A stretch of 64,000 nt of DNA from assembly GCA_947311845.1 (NCBI GenBank), contig CAMZMU010000049.1, positions 6,905,597 to 6,969,596 on the forward strand. The letters are read 5' to 3'. The notes below the pieces were generated by a model. That model searched no databases, had not been told where the DNA came from, and saw only the letters and a list, made by a program, of their open reading frames with translations. Every line of letters starts with the position of its first letter. The stretch's first letter is position 1. The position numbers and the translations under genes were made by a program. Below are positions 1-9,851 of this stretch, piece after piece. The stretch is from Poa pratensis (lineage: Eukaryota > Streptophyta > Magnoliopsida > Poales > Poaceae).

Positions 1-74
1 CCATAGCAGCCTCATTTCTGTTTGTACAATATAAATTGGAGTCGCTACCTTGTTAATTCGCTATTTTTATGCAG

Positions 75-3000
75 ATCCAGTGAAACTGCAAATGGATGTC
101 GAGAAGTCCGTACGCAGGATGGGAGAATCCGGGAATGTCACATTGGATAAAATGATGCTAAGTGACCTAAATAAGTTAACATCTGAAGTCAATGAAAGCA
201 TGTTTCCTTATGGTCTACAGAAGCCTTTTCCTAAAAATTGTCTCACTCTTATGACTGCAACTGGAGCGAAAGGTTCAGATGTAAGTTTGTTTTTTCAGCA
301 ACAGCAGAATAATGTAATATTCTGCGTTGAACTAGAATATATCATCAGATTCCCCTAAAAAAAGAATATGTCATCAGATGACCTTGGAAGCGAACTGTTC
401 CATGCAAGTACAATTGCAAACTCGAAGCGTAACTTACTTTACCTACTTCGACTAACATCCTGCTACTTCATTTATCTTGCTAGGTTAACATGACACAAAT
501 CTCATCATTGCTGGGCTCACAAGATTTAGAAGGAACACGTGTTCCACGAATGGTATCTGGGAAGTCATTACCTTGCTTTCCACCATGGGATACTTCTACA
601 AGAGCTGGTGGTTACGTCAGTGACAGATTCTTAACCGGTCTCCGCCCTCAAGAGTACTATTTCCATTGTATGGCCGGCAGAAATGGGTAAGGCTTTCTTT
701 ACTCTTTCTAATACAGAAGAAACTACCTTTTATTCTTAATCTGAAGTGCATACATTTTTCCAGCCCAGTTTATCTTTTATATCATTGTTTTAAGCAAATT
801 TTTAGTTTTAAAATGGATAATTGACTTATAACAGGCTACTTGGCTGTTGGTATTTGTTAGAAGTGGAGATAAATTAGTTGCACAAATGGTCTAATTGCTT
901 CCCATTTTAAATCATTCGCTTTTATGCGTTAATTTGAGATAGTGATTAGTGGTTACATCCGCACAACATGCATACTCTCTCTTGCATCACTAACTTGGCA
1001 AACAGTGATGCTCATCTCTCAAGATTATACTGAAGTTCTGGTCCGCATCTGTGCGTTAAGCTTTTGAACTTGTTACGTGGACAATAATCTTTTTGATGGA
1101 CCAAGGCTGTTTTGATTTGGAGATGTTGATATACTTGATAATATGTTGCTGTGGAGTCAGTTGGAACTAAAAGAAATCTAATGTACATCCATTCATTATC
1201 GCTTTCTCGCATGTGTTTGCAGTACCCTGTTTAGCTGTAATTACAAGAAATTGTTAGTAGACAAACAGGAATATTTCTCATATAACAGATAGTTTCATAC
1301 CCTTAATTGCCAATCTCACCGTTATAATTAGATACATTTTGTCCTTAGAGCCTTTCATTGTTACATCTACATTGGCTTTTGTTTAAGTATGATATATAGC
1401 TTTCGTATGTTCATCGCAGGTTGATTGACACAGCAGTCAAAACATCTCGTAGTGGATATCTGCAGCGTTGTCTTGTCAAAAGTCTTGAATCATTATTTGT
1501 TTCGTATGATCGTACTGTGCGTAATGTTGATGGATCAATCATACAATTCTGCTACGGAGAAGATGGAGTTGATGTCCATAAAAGCAACTTCCTCAATACG
1601 TTTAAAGAACTTGCTGATGTAAGCCATTGGAGTTCATAATTATTCCAAGTTAGATTTGTAGTACGACTTGCTATTTGCATTTGTTTGATCGGACTGATGA
1701 TTGTTTGCATTTGTTCTTAATTACAGAATAGAAAAGCTGTCCTTGACAGGTTTGGTAGCTACAGTAGCGACGGCCTGACGAAACTGCCTAAAAAACTCAC
1801 TGTCAGTGCGAAGAAGTTTCTCCGTAAAGAAAAGAAGCCGTGCCGTTATGACATTAAAGAGGAGGAACTGATGGAGTTACTGAATGTAAAGTACCTGGCT
1901 AGTCTTGTAGATCCTGGTGAAGCTGTTGGTGTGCTCCTTGCTCAGTCCTTAGGAGAACCTTCAACGCAGATGACGTAAGAGCATTTTGTTTGATCAAGTA
2001 TATGTGTCCATAACTCCTGGTCTTTGACTCCATTTAATATTTGGTCTGGGGTATAGTCCATTTCTCATCTGGGGACTCGTTAAAATTCATGTGTACATTT
2101 TTTTCATGCCCTCCAGGCTTAACACTTTCCATCTTGCTGGAAGAGGTGACATGAATGTTACACTTGGGATGCCTCGTATACAAGAAGTTCTAATGAAAGC
2201 ATCAGCTAACATTGCTACACCCTATATGACGTGTCCTCTGCATGAGAAAATTCCGAGGTGAGATTTATTTGCTTTATTTTGAAGATGCCCCATACCTTTT
2301 AGTTTGACTTCTGCGTACTCTACGAGTGCGGACATATGCCTCCTTAAGCGAAAACCATACTAAAATTTCCAAAAAATCTGTATTTTTTGTTACACATTTG
2401 CGAAGATAATTTTTATAAACGTGCAAAATCTTGTTAAAAATTATGTTGTATGTTGGGCTACACAAAAATCACAAAAATGTGGCTCTAAGTAGGCATTAAA
2501 AACTACATTCTGGTCTCCACATTTGTCTTCTTTGTGTAGGTCGTAAAAAATAATTCAATGGAACTTACACGTACATAGTAGACATCCATCTGTACCAAAT
2601 TTCCAAAAAATCTGACTTTTTTGTTACACATTTGCGAAGATAATTTTTATGAACGTGCAAAATCTTGTTAAAAATTATGTTGTATTTTGGGCTACACAAA
2701 AATCACAAAATGTGGCTCTACGTAGGCATTAAAAACTACATTCTGGTCTGCACATTTGTCTTCTTTGTGTAGGTCGTAAAAAATAATTCAACGGAACTTT
2801 ACACGTACATAGTAGACATCCATCTGTACTTGCATATATTTTTTTAGAATTTGTGGAAGTGAAAAATGAACTTTCCGAGTTTTTTGAAAAAAGGCTCCAT
2901 GGAGCTTGTTCTCCATTTGGAGTGATATTATATCAAACTTTCTTGTATTCTACCGTACTGGCAAGGTGCATGCATTAATTCTACTTTTCTGTATAAACGA

Positions 3001-5175
3001 GAACAACTTTTGTGAGCCCACTAGCTAGATACTTGCACTAACTCTCTACATGTGGACATTTAGGGATAATGGTGAAAGTCTGGCCACAAAATTAATGGGT
3101 GTTAGGTTGTCTGATATTGTGGAGAGAATTGAAGTATGCACAGTTCCTTTTCACAACAGCAATGGGCATGTTTCGAGTCTCTATAAGTTACAGCTACAAC
3201 TATTCTCACCAAAGCAGTTGAAGGAATGGAATATGCAGTCGGAATTTACAGTAGACGAGTGTCAAACAGCTTTGGGAACAGTGTTTGTTGATGCAATGGA
3301 ATATGCAATCGACAAACACCTAACTTTGCTACACAAAGTTAGTGGGATCCAGGAAACTAGGGTACAAGACACTGAGAGCTCACTACCAGAGGGTCCTGAA
3401 GAACCTGAAAGCAGACCTACCGAAGGGGACGAGTCTGGTGCGAGTGATGGTGACAATGAAAATGAGGATGACTTGGGAGCCGATGCAGAAAAGAGTAAAC
3501 AGCAAGAGAATGATGAATTGGAGTATGATGATGATACTGGGGATGGTATGGATAGTGACCCTGAAGAAGAGACAAAATATGAACTTGATAATGAGGACGA
3601 TGCAGCCGAGTCAGGAGGAGAATCCGAAGTGAATGACGAAGGACATGTGTCAGATTCCGGTATCAAGTCATCGAAATTAGAAGGTAAATCTGCAGCTGGT
3701 AAACTCAAGAAAGAAAGTAATGAAACCGTGGAAAAGCAGGCACAAACAACCCAGAAACGCAGCAAGAAGATAAAGCTGGCTGTTCATATCGAAGGCAAAG
3801 ATTTAAAATTTGAGGTTCACTACATCCTGCACAAGGAACCACATATATTACTATCCCAGGTACCTTGTCATAAACTTGTTTCCCTTTCTGAACACGTGCT
3901 GATATGACTAATGGCTTCATGGGGAACTTGCATCATTCATACGGCATCCTCTTTACTACTGTAATGCTTGGGCTCGTATGCTTATGTTCTGATCATTCCT
4001 CACACTATTACATTACATCACCACAAGCACTTGCTGCTGCTGCCTCCATTGAAATTTAGGCACTTATTGCTTGGGATCGTATCCTTATGTTCTGATCATT
4101 CCTCACACTATTACATTGCATCACCACAAGCGGAGGACCTTTTGTAGGATCATGGGTATTGGCTAGGATCATGGTTATGTTGGTTTGATTTTAAAGTTTG
4201 TAGAAAATTCCAATCTGTATATGAGAGAATGAAAAATCCGACAGGGATTACCAATCTCACAACAGGGTGTTTCTAAGTTCATTCTTTTGACAACGTAGAA
4301 AATTTGATCTACAAGTTTGGTTTCATTTTCTGTCATCATATTATAGAACTTTGAACAAAAACCTGATCGAAGATCTGCTTTTCCAGATTGCCCAGAAGAC
4401 ATTGAGGTCCGTATTTGTTGGTGGATCCCATAACAGAAATATTGGTAAATGTGAAGTGTCTTGGCCAGATGTATTTCCAGAAGAGAAAAAGAAACCTGAC
4501 GTCCCAGAAAAGGAAGTTGACGTCCCAGAAAAGGAAGTTGACGTCCCAGAAAAGGAAGTTGACGTTCAAGAAAAGAAAGGTGACGATCAAGAAAAGGAAG
4601 GTGATGATCAAGAAAAGGAAGGTGACGTTCAAGAAAAGAAAGGTGACGATCAAGAAAAGGAAGGTGATGATCAAGAAAAGGAAGGTGACGATCCACCAAA
4701 GGAAAAGGACGTTCCAGAACTGCGAACGGCAGGAGTGGACTTCGAGCTATTCTGGGGTCTGCAGGACAAGCTGAATATCAGCAAGATCAAATGCAACGAC
4801 ATACATGCTATCCTAAAGACATACGGGGTGGAGGCCGCAAGGGCGACCATCATCCAGGAAGTGGAAAAAGTGTTCAAACCCTTTGGCATAGTCGTGGACA
4901 TGAGGCACCTGAGCCTGGTCGCCGATTTCATGACCTCGGGAGGCTCCTACCGTCCGATGAACATCCTCGGGATGGCCCAGTTCTCCACGTCCCCATTCGG
5001 AAAGATGAGCTTCGAGCAGGCCACGAGGTTCATCTCGGAGGCAGCCTGCTACGGGGAGGTCGACACCCTCGACGGCCCCTCGGCGACCGTCTCCCTTGGG
5101 AAGCCGGCTAAGACGGGTACCGGTTGCTTTGGCTTGCTGCAGAACATGTGCTTGGTGGAGCCCCCGCAGATGTAA
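75..5175 (+). CDS. NRPA1: RNA polymerase I largest subunit, 3' part (seven exons)
   Basis: Largest catalytic subunit of nucleolar RNA polymerase I, which transcribes the 45S rRNA precursor. Exons read as 75-280, 484-686, 1420-1618, 1727-1974, 2117-2257, 3064-3859 and 4387-5175 (TAA), all GT-AG and phase-consistent, giving about 859 C-terminal residues. The N-terminal part with the metal-binding active site lies left of the window. Exons 2-3 carry the bridge-helix block ([17 protein letters not shown], then [16 protein letters not shown]). Exons 4-5 carry the trigger-loop block (LGEPSTQMT, then [17 protein letters not shown]). Exon 6 has a long acidic Asp/Glu/Ser stretch (about 3360-3640), in the place where Pol I A190 has its jaw insert with the DNA-mimicking loop. 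Exon 7 ends with the conserved C-terminal jaw/clamp block ([25 protein letters not shown]-like, [17 protein letters not shown]). Oddities: a 21-bp minisatellite in exon 7 and GRNG instead of the usual GREG at the exon 2/3 junction. Family assignment is secure; exon 1's upstream edge is less certain. Confidence 0.95.
2363..2830. repeat. 234-bp tandem duplication in NRPA1 intron 5
   Basis: Two near-identical copies, about 2363-2596 and 2597-2830, each beginning AAATTTCCAAAAAATCTG and ending in CATAGTAGACATCCATCTGTA. They differ by a few substitutions and single-base indels. The intron (2258-3063) is the longest visible in the gene. The flanking sequence (CTCCATGGAGCTTGTTCTCC, about 2895) suggests mobile-element debris, but no family was recognised. 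Confidence 0.85.
4498..4707 (+). repeat. In-frame 21-bp minisatellite in NRPA1 exon 7
   Basis: Ten consecutive 21-bp units, each coding a seven-residue block of the type [14 protein letters not shown] or DDQEKEG. The first three units are identical (GACGTCCCAGAAAAGGAAGTT pattern). Units 4-6 and 7-9 form a 63-bp higher-order repeat present twice. The last unit (DDPPKEK) is degenerate and leads into the conserved domain at ELRTAGVDF. Because the unit is a multiple of three, the tract changes length without breaking the frame. It inserts a 70-residue charged linker before the C-terminal block. Confidence 0.95.
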
Positions 5176-6230
5176 CTCGCAAGTACTCGGCGTTCCTTCA
5201 CCGTGGCTGGTGCTCCTCCTGCTCAGACCACTCGATTTTTGTCCTAGAATTAGTAAAGTGCCCAAGAAACGAAAGTCGGTTGCTTGTCAAAGTTGCGTGT
5301 AGTAACACACGAACAAGTCATGCGAACAACATTTTTGTGCCTTGTAGAAAGTGAAATGTGGTGAATCTCGTGTGTGTGTCGTCACGTATCTTATCAGTTA
5401 CTCTTTCTAAGGGTACTACCACAGTGCCGCTGTAACTTATTACCCTCTCTTAATTTTATAAGTTCTATATTGGATATTGTTGTGCCCACTCAGATTTTGT
5501 TCTGGGTACACTATATGTGTCATGTATTTGTAGTGTAGACAACATTTAGAAAATGCCCTCTGTTCTTCTATCTCTTATATATACTCTCCTTTGATTTGAG
5601 AAAATGCCTTTTATGTTCGTAAAAATTAAAACCATAATACAATACTCAAAGAAAATGTATTCTATTGTTCGTTGAAAACTTATCAACCTGTTTATATATA
5701 TACTTACAATTTTCACTTATGATCTTGAAAGTGCTATTTCATTCACATGGTGATCTTGAGTCTTCGCAATGATTTTTCTCTTATGATAAAAAAATCGCAC
5801 TCCTCACTGTTTTATTGTGATGTAGAGGCAAACATATTATCAATGAAAACAAATGCCACATTTTTAATTTTTGGTCGGGTAGAGGTGAGATTTTTATGAA
5901 GGGTACGACAATCCAGCTCTAACTTACTCTCGGATTATCCTTGTCATATAATTTAAAAAAGGTCTATATTCGATGGTTGGGTGAGATTTTTTTCGCTACG
6001 TTATATGTCTTTGTATTAGTGGTGTCAACAACATTTAAAAAATGTTATGTTGTTCTATCGCGTGCTGCTAGTCGATTGCTCCTGTGCATCTTCAGGCTGT
6101 GTTGCATTGCAATTTACTAGACAGAACATGTAGCTGGTGCACATGGTCGTTGTCATGATCTCTTATTTACTCGAAAAAATCTTATCTGGGAGAAAGCAAT
6201 TTACATCTTAGCTGGGACTTTCCCTTAAAA
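5176..6230. other. NRPA1 3' UTR and AT-rich downstream region, no gene seen
   Basis: The first 200-300 bases behave as 3' UTR and are related to a decayed copy at 24.5-25.0 kb. Further on there is an imperfect internal duplication: GTAGACAACATTTAGAAAAT near 5536 resembles GTGTCAACAACATTTAAAAAAT near 6024. No coding frame with recognisable similarity was found. Confidence 0.6.
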
Positions 6231-6560
6231 AAAATCTCTTCATTTAGATTGTAGAATTTGCTGGCAGTGCGATCCTTTTTGTTTGGGAAGTGAGATGAGA
6301 TGAACTGCATAGCCTAGCTGGTTGAGCAAATTAACCAACCAACCGGGTGTCCTGCGAGTTGGGCATCACGCATTCACGCGCTCCGCACTGCCCTCTAAGA
6401 AATCCATCGTAAGACTAAGGCCAGGAGAGCAATATGTATAATACCGTGAACGCCTTTGTTTCCGACTTCCGAGGACTGAGCGATGTTGAGTTGCATGTGT
6501 TGTCTAACTACGGGTTGCGACTTGCGAATCCGCGTTTTCTAACATTCTCCTCCGCTCATG
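6231..6560. repeat. Relic resembling the 3' flank of the SSL gene
   Basis: Sequence from about 6231 to 6560 (GGGAAGTGAGATGAGATGAA, GCATAGCCTAGCTGG, GGGCATCACGC, ACATTCTCCTCCGCTCATGCA) matches the region 27120-27420 just beyond SSL at 25.7-26.7 kb, in the same orientation and order but diverged. No SSL coding sequence remains between NRPA1 and this relic. It points to an old duplication covering NRPA1 3' end plus SSL, with SSL lost here. Confidence 0.65.
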
Positions 6561-6671
6561 CAGCCGACCGTGAATCAGCCGACTTGCGAAACCGGCGCCA
6601 TCCGTATCTTACATTACTCTCTTCGTTCTATTTTAATTGACTCACATATATCTAGATATGGATGTACCTAA

Positions 6672-7703
6672 CAGGGCCGTCTTCAGAAATTCGGGGCCCC
6701 TGTGCGAAACACAAAACGGGGCCCTAAACTTTGAAATTTTCACATGACAATAATAATTAAAACACACTTTCATTTTAATCCATAACATCAATACGTGTTA
6801 TTTCATACAATATGTAGAAATACCAAACATATGTTTTTTTTCTACTTAAAGGTACCACTGAGGTAATAAACTGACCTCAGGTTTTACTAAAAAGCATCAT
6901 CCGTCTGGTATTTTTTGAAACAAAATCTTCAATTATATCTTCATAATTAATCTCCTCTAGGATATCATTTTCTAGTGCTATTGTCGCCAATCCATTGAGC
7001 CTTTCTTGCGTCATAGTAGAACGCAAGTAAGTTTTCAACAACTTGAGTTTGAAAAATCTCCTTTACGCCGATACAACCGTAACTGGAATGGTTAATAAAA
7101 TTCTGTATGCAATAGTAGCAACAGGATAATAGGGGCGCTTCTTCAAATAGCTCAAAATTTATCAAGAGCACCCCTTTGAGTCTCAGCCGCAGCTTGTAAT
7201 CTTCTTTTCTTATTACGTTTTGAAGCACCGGATTTCATAGGTTCTAGAAAACATGATTGTTCCTGTTTTATAAACAAAAATAAGCACCGGACTCAAAAAG
7301 GACAGTAGCAGAAGCGGAGCGTACCAGATGTCCAGATGAAATCGATCGAATTGGGGCCAAACCTGAAGGCGCGTTGGACTTGCTATTTCGTTCTGACTGC
7401 GATTATCCCAAGATTTGGACAGGGATCGGCTGAAAGGAGAGTTGGGGCTTTGCGATCTGCGTATAGGAGCAGTCGAGCACGAGCAGTTAAAAGAGGAATT
7501 GGCCGATCGGGATTTGTTCCGATTCCGGAGCGATCGAACGAGCACGTACAGGACGTCGCGGCCTCGTGGGCATTGAGGACTTAAACTGGGCCAACAATTG
7601 CACAGAATAGGATATATATGGGCTGTACGCAGGAATTGGGGGCCCCTAGTTTTTTGGGGCCCTGTGCGGTCGCCCAGGTCGCACTGGGCCTTCGACGGGC
7701 CTG
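6672..7703 (-). mobile_element. Internally deleted hAT transposon (1,032 bp)
   Basis: Terminal sequences CAGGGCCGTC (left) and the inverse of GACGGGCCTG (right) are near-perfect inverted repeats of the hAT YAGGG type. The 8-bp target duplication GTACCTAA flanks both ends (6664-6671, 7704-7711) exactly. The interior keeps only the two ends of a transposase gene, so the copy is non-autonomous. Subterminal sequence is rich in GGGGCCC. Confidence 0.93.
6877..7238 (-). pseudogene. hAT transposase remnants (TTF-type N terminus plus dimerisation tail)
   Basis: Inside the hAT element, minus strand. 7238-7152 encodes a start Met and basic N terminus (MKSGASKRNKKRRLQAAAE, then QRGALDKF and stop), the pattern seen at the beginning of TTF-type zinc-finger hAT transposases. 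7053-6877 encodes the C-terminal dimerisation end (LKLLKTYLRSTMTQERLNGL, then EINYEDIIEDFVSKNTRRM and stop). The central catalytic domain is missing. Different reading frames separate the two pieces, so this is not a working gene. Confidence 0.9.
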
Positions 7704-7781
7704 GTACCTAACACTAAAACGTGTCTAGATGCATCCATATGTAGATATACGTGAGTCAGTTAAAATGGAACGGAGAGAGTA

Positions 7782-8880
7782 CATAATAAAGGAAAGCTCT
7801 GTGAATCAGCCGACCGATCGGAAATGGATAGATAGTTGCACACACGAACTCGCTCGCGGCTCATCTTTGTTGGCCGCAGGACCCAGTTTGTTACGTGAAG
7901 TAGCAGCAATGCCAAACAGTTCAGAATGCAGACAAATTTTTCTTCACTTGACGTATGGTCTCCAAAAGTCGGATGGCGCCGGTTTGTTCTACATGCACAT
8001 AACGTAAGCATCTACAAAGCTGATGTTGCTTACCAGTTTGTGCACGTGCAGTGGCCTAATCGCCCGCTGCTAACTAGCTAAATGGATACCCGAGCACACA
8101 ACATGGCTAGGCACTGGGTAGTTCGCTCACCTTGCCACATGTCGTGGTGTTCGCTGATTCGCCACGTTGCCATCCGAGTATGCCAACAACCGTCCTGACT
8201 AAGCCGACATCTATCTCCGGCTTTTGGAGCCGCACCGCTATACACCCCTCCGACGTCTAGGACTACGACGATCACAAAGGTAGACGATAGAGCAGGTGGA
8301 AGGGTCGTGGAATCATTGGATCCAGCGCTGACGGGCCTCCGGCGAGCCGGGTTTGTGGCCGGTAGTACTGAATCAGCGAGTCTAGGGCCGCCATGGACAA
8401 TGTTTTTTAGGTTCTGATGCATAAGCTCACTCAGCGTGTTGCGAACGCACATGCCAAATGTTGTGAACAAATAAGCGAGACGTTGCAAAGTTTTTCTGGG
8501 TGTCTGATACAAGTTTGAAATTTCTCTGAATGTTTTGATGTTGCATACGTGATTACAAATTGTAACAAACTTGGATGAATTTTGTTGCAAAATCACACGC
8601 CAGATGTTATAAGGTTTTCTGTTTTTTTGCTGTATGTTTTCTCAGTTTCTCCAAATGATGTTTACTTGATTTTTAAAAATGCTACAAACACATTATTTGT
8701 TTGCTGTGATCATTTTTTATATTTGTTGGAATAATTAGTGAATTTTGTATGCTAGGTGCATGCTAGAATCCGTCGTCATCCCACAGAGTCACTCACCGGA
8801 CACGAGACGCGCAATTGACATTTCAAACTGAGGGAGGATGTGCCAACCGTAGCCATAACTCGGTGGTAATGGGACTACGA
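7782..8880. other. Intergenic, no gene supported
   Basis: A GC-richer part (8080-8420) has no conserved frame. A short segment near 8262 (GATCACAAAGGTAGACGATAGAGCAGG) recurs near 9056 and 9517, so the F-box flanking repeat begins here. The rest is AT-rich without recognisable coding. Confidence 0.5.
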
Positions 8881-8881
8881 C

Positions 8882-9049
8882 CAGTGGCGGAGCCACACTA
8901 GACCTGTGTAGTCAAATGACTACACAGTTTTTTTTTTAAAGTACAAGCAGATTTAATGCAAAAAATAGTTAAAAATAATAGAAATATGAGTATTTGACTA
9001 CACAGTTTTTCAATGACTACACAGAGTTAAAACTCTGGCTCCGCCACTG
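8882..9049. mobile_element. Non-autonomous hAT MITE (168 bp)
   Basis: Begins CAGTGGCGGAGCCA and ends TGGCTCCGCCACTG, perfect 14-bp inverted repeats. Flanks ACTACGAC (8874-8881) and ACTACGAT (9050-9057) are an 8-bp target duplication with one mismatch. The interior holds short inverted copies of GACTACACAG. It inserted into the F-box flanking repeat. Confidence 0.9.
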
Positions 9050-9055
9050 ACTACG

Positions 9056-9851
9056 ATGATCACAAGGGAGACGATAGAGCAGTTGGAACAGTTACAGAAT
9101 CTTCCGACTGTAGTACGATGTACCTCAAGATCTCTCAAAAAGTATTATATGCTACATAAAGGCGGAAATTAAAATTGACTCCCGAGCTCATATGTTCCTG
9201 GTAGAATAAATCAAAAAAATAGTAAAACATTTCAAACAATTCTGAAAACATTGGTGACAAACATATACATGTTTTTTCTATTTGCCTATTGAGATAGAAA
9301 GAATTACTTTAAAACATAGAGATACTAGACAAGAGTGGCCGGTGTCGACGAAGAATTACTTTCAACGCGCAGACCCTTGACCGACACAAGACGTTCCAGG
9401 TGCAAGTTACAAAGAGTAATGTTGCTTGGAAGATATCCTGGCTCCCCGGTAACAAACATTTCAACCCAAGGGAGGATGTGCCAACCATAGCCATAACTCG
9501 ATGGTAATGGGAAAAAGACAGATCACAAGGGAGACGACAGAGCAGTTGGAACGGTTGCGGAATCGTTCGATTAGCGCCAGTGCTGCACTGTTTAGCCGCC
9601 GTCACAACCTAAAATTTGTAGTACGATGTACCGCAAGATCTCTCAAAAAGTATAATATGCTACACAAAGGTGGAAATTCAAATTGGCTCCTGAACTCATA
9701 TGTTTCCGGTAGAATGAAAAATCGAAAAAATAGTAAAGCATTTCAAAACAATCTGAAAAACATTGGTGAAAAACATATACACGTTTTTTCAACTTGCCTA
9801 TTGAGATAGAAAGAATTACTTTAAAACATAGAGAGGCTAGACAACAGTGAA
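9056..9851. repeat. Duplicated 3' flank of the F-box gene
   Basis: About 9056-9340 and 9517-9845 are diverged copies of one segment (AGAGCAGTTGGAACRGTT, TAGTACGATGTACC, AAGATCTCTCAAAAAGTAT, AGATAGAAAGAATTACTTTAAAACATAGAGA). The order is the same in both. They flank a detached F-box C-terminal fragment, consistent with a small tandem duplication of the F-box 3' end. Confidence 0.8.
9360..9451 (-). pseudogene. F-box protein C-terminal fragment
   Basis: The minus strand reads GEPGYLPSNITLCNLHLERL followed by VSVKGLRV. This matches the C terminus of the F-box pseudogene at 9852-11831, which ends GEPGYLPSNIALCNLHLERL then VLVKS. Nothing upstream of this tail remains here. It was created by the local tandem duplication. 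Confidence 0.8.

Larger units (their letters stand above)
6617..7779. mobile_element. Stowaway (Tc1/mariner) MITE split by a nested hAT
   Basis: Left half 6617-6671 starts CTCTCTTCGTTCTATTTTAA. Right half 7712-7779 ends TTAAAATGGAACGGAGAGAG, its inverted complement. TA dinucleotides flank both ends (6615-6616 and 7780-7781). Removing the hAT and one target-site copy leaves a typical Stowaway of about 120 bp. Confidence 0.88.

Noticed and set aside
3262..3765. 167-codon minus frame rich in Ser
   Set aside because: Antisense shadow of the acidic Asp/Glu/Ser stretch in NRPA1 exon 6.
4175..4774. Repeat-rich frames opposite and offset to NRPA1 exon 7 (LPFLDHH and KKRKVTI patterns)
   Set aside because: Products of the 21-bp minisatellite read in wrong frames. 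The NRPA1 frame alone continues into conserved sequence.
8078..8596. 172-codon minus frame
   Set aside because: No recognisable domain, crosses a repeat boundary, and composition changes midway; treated as chance.
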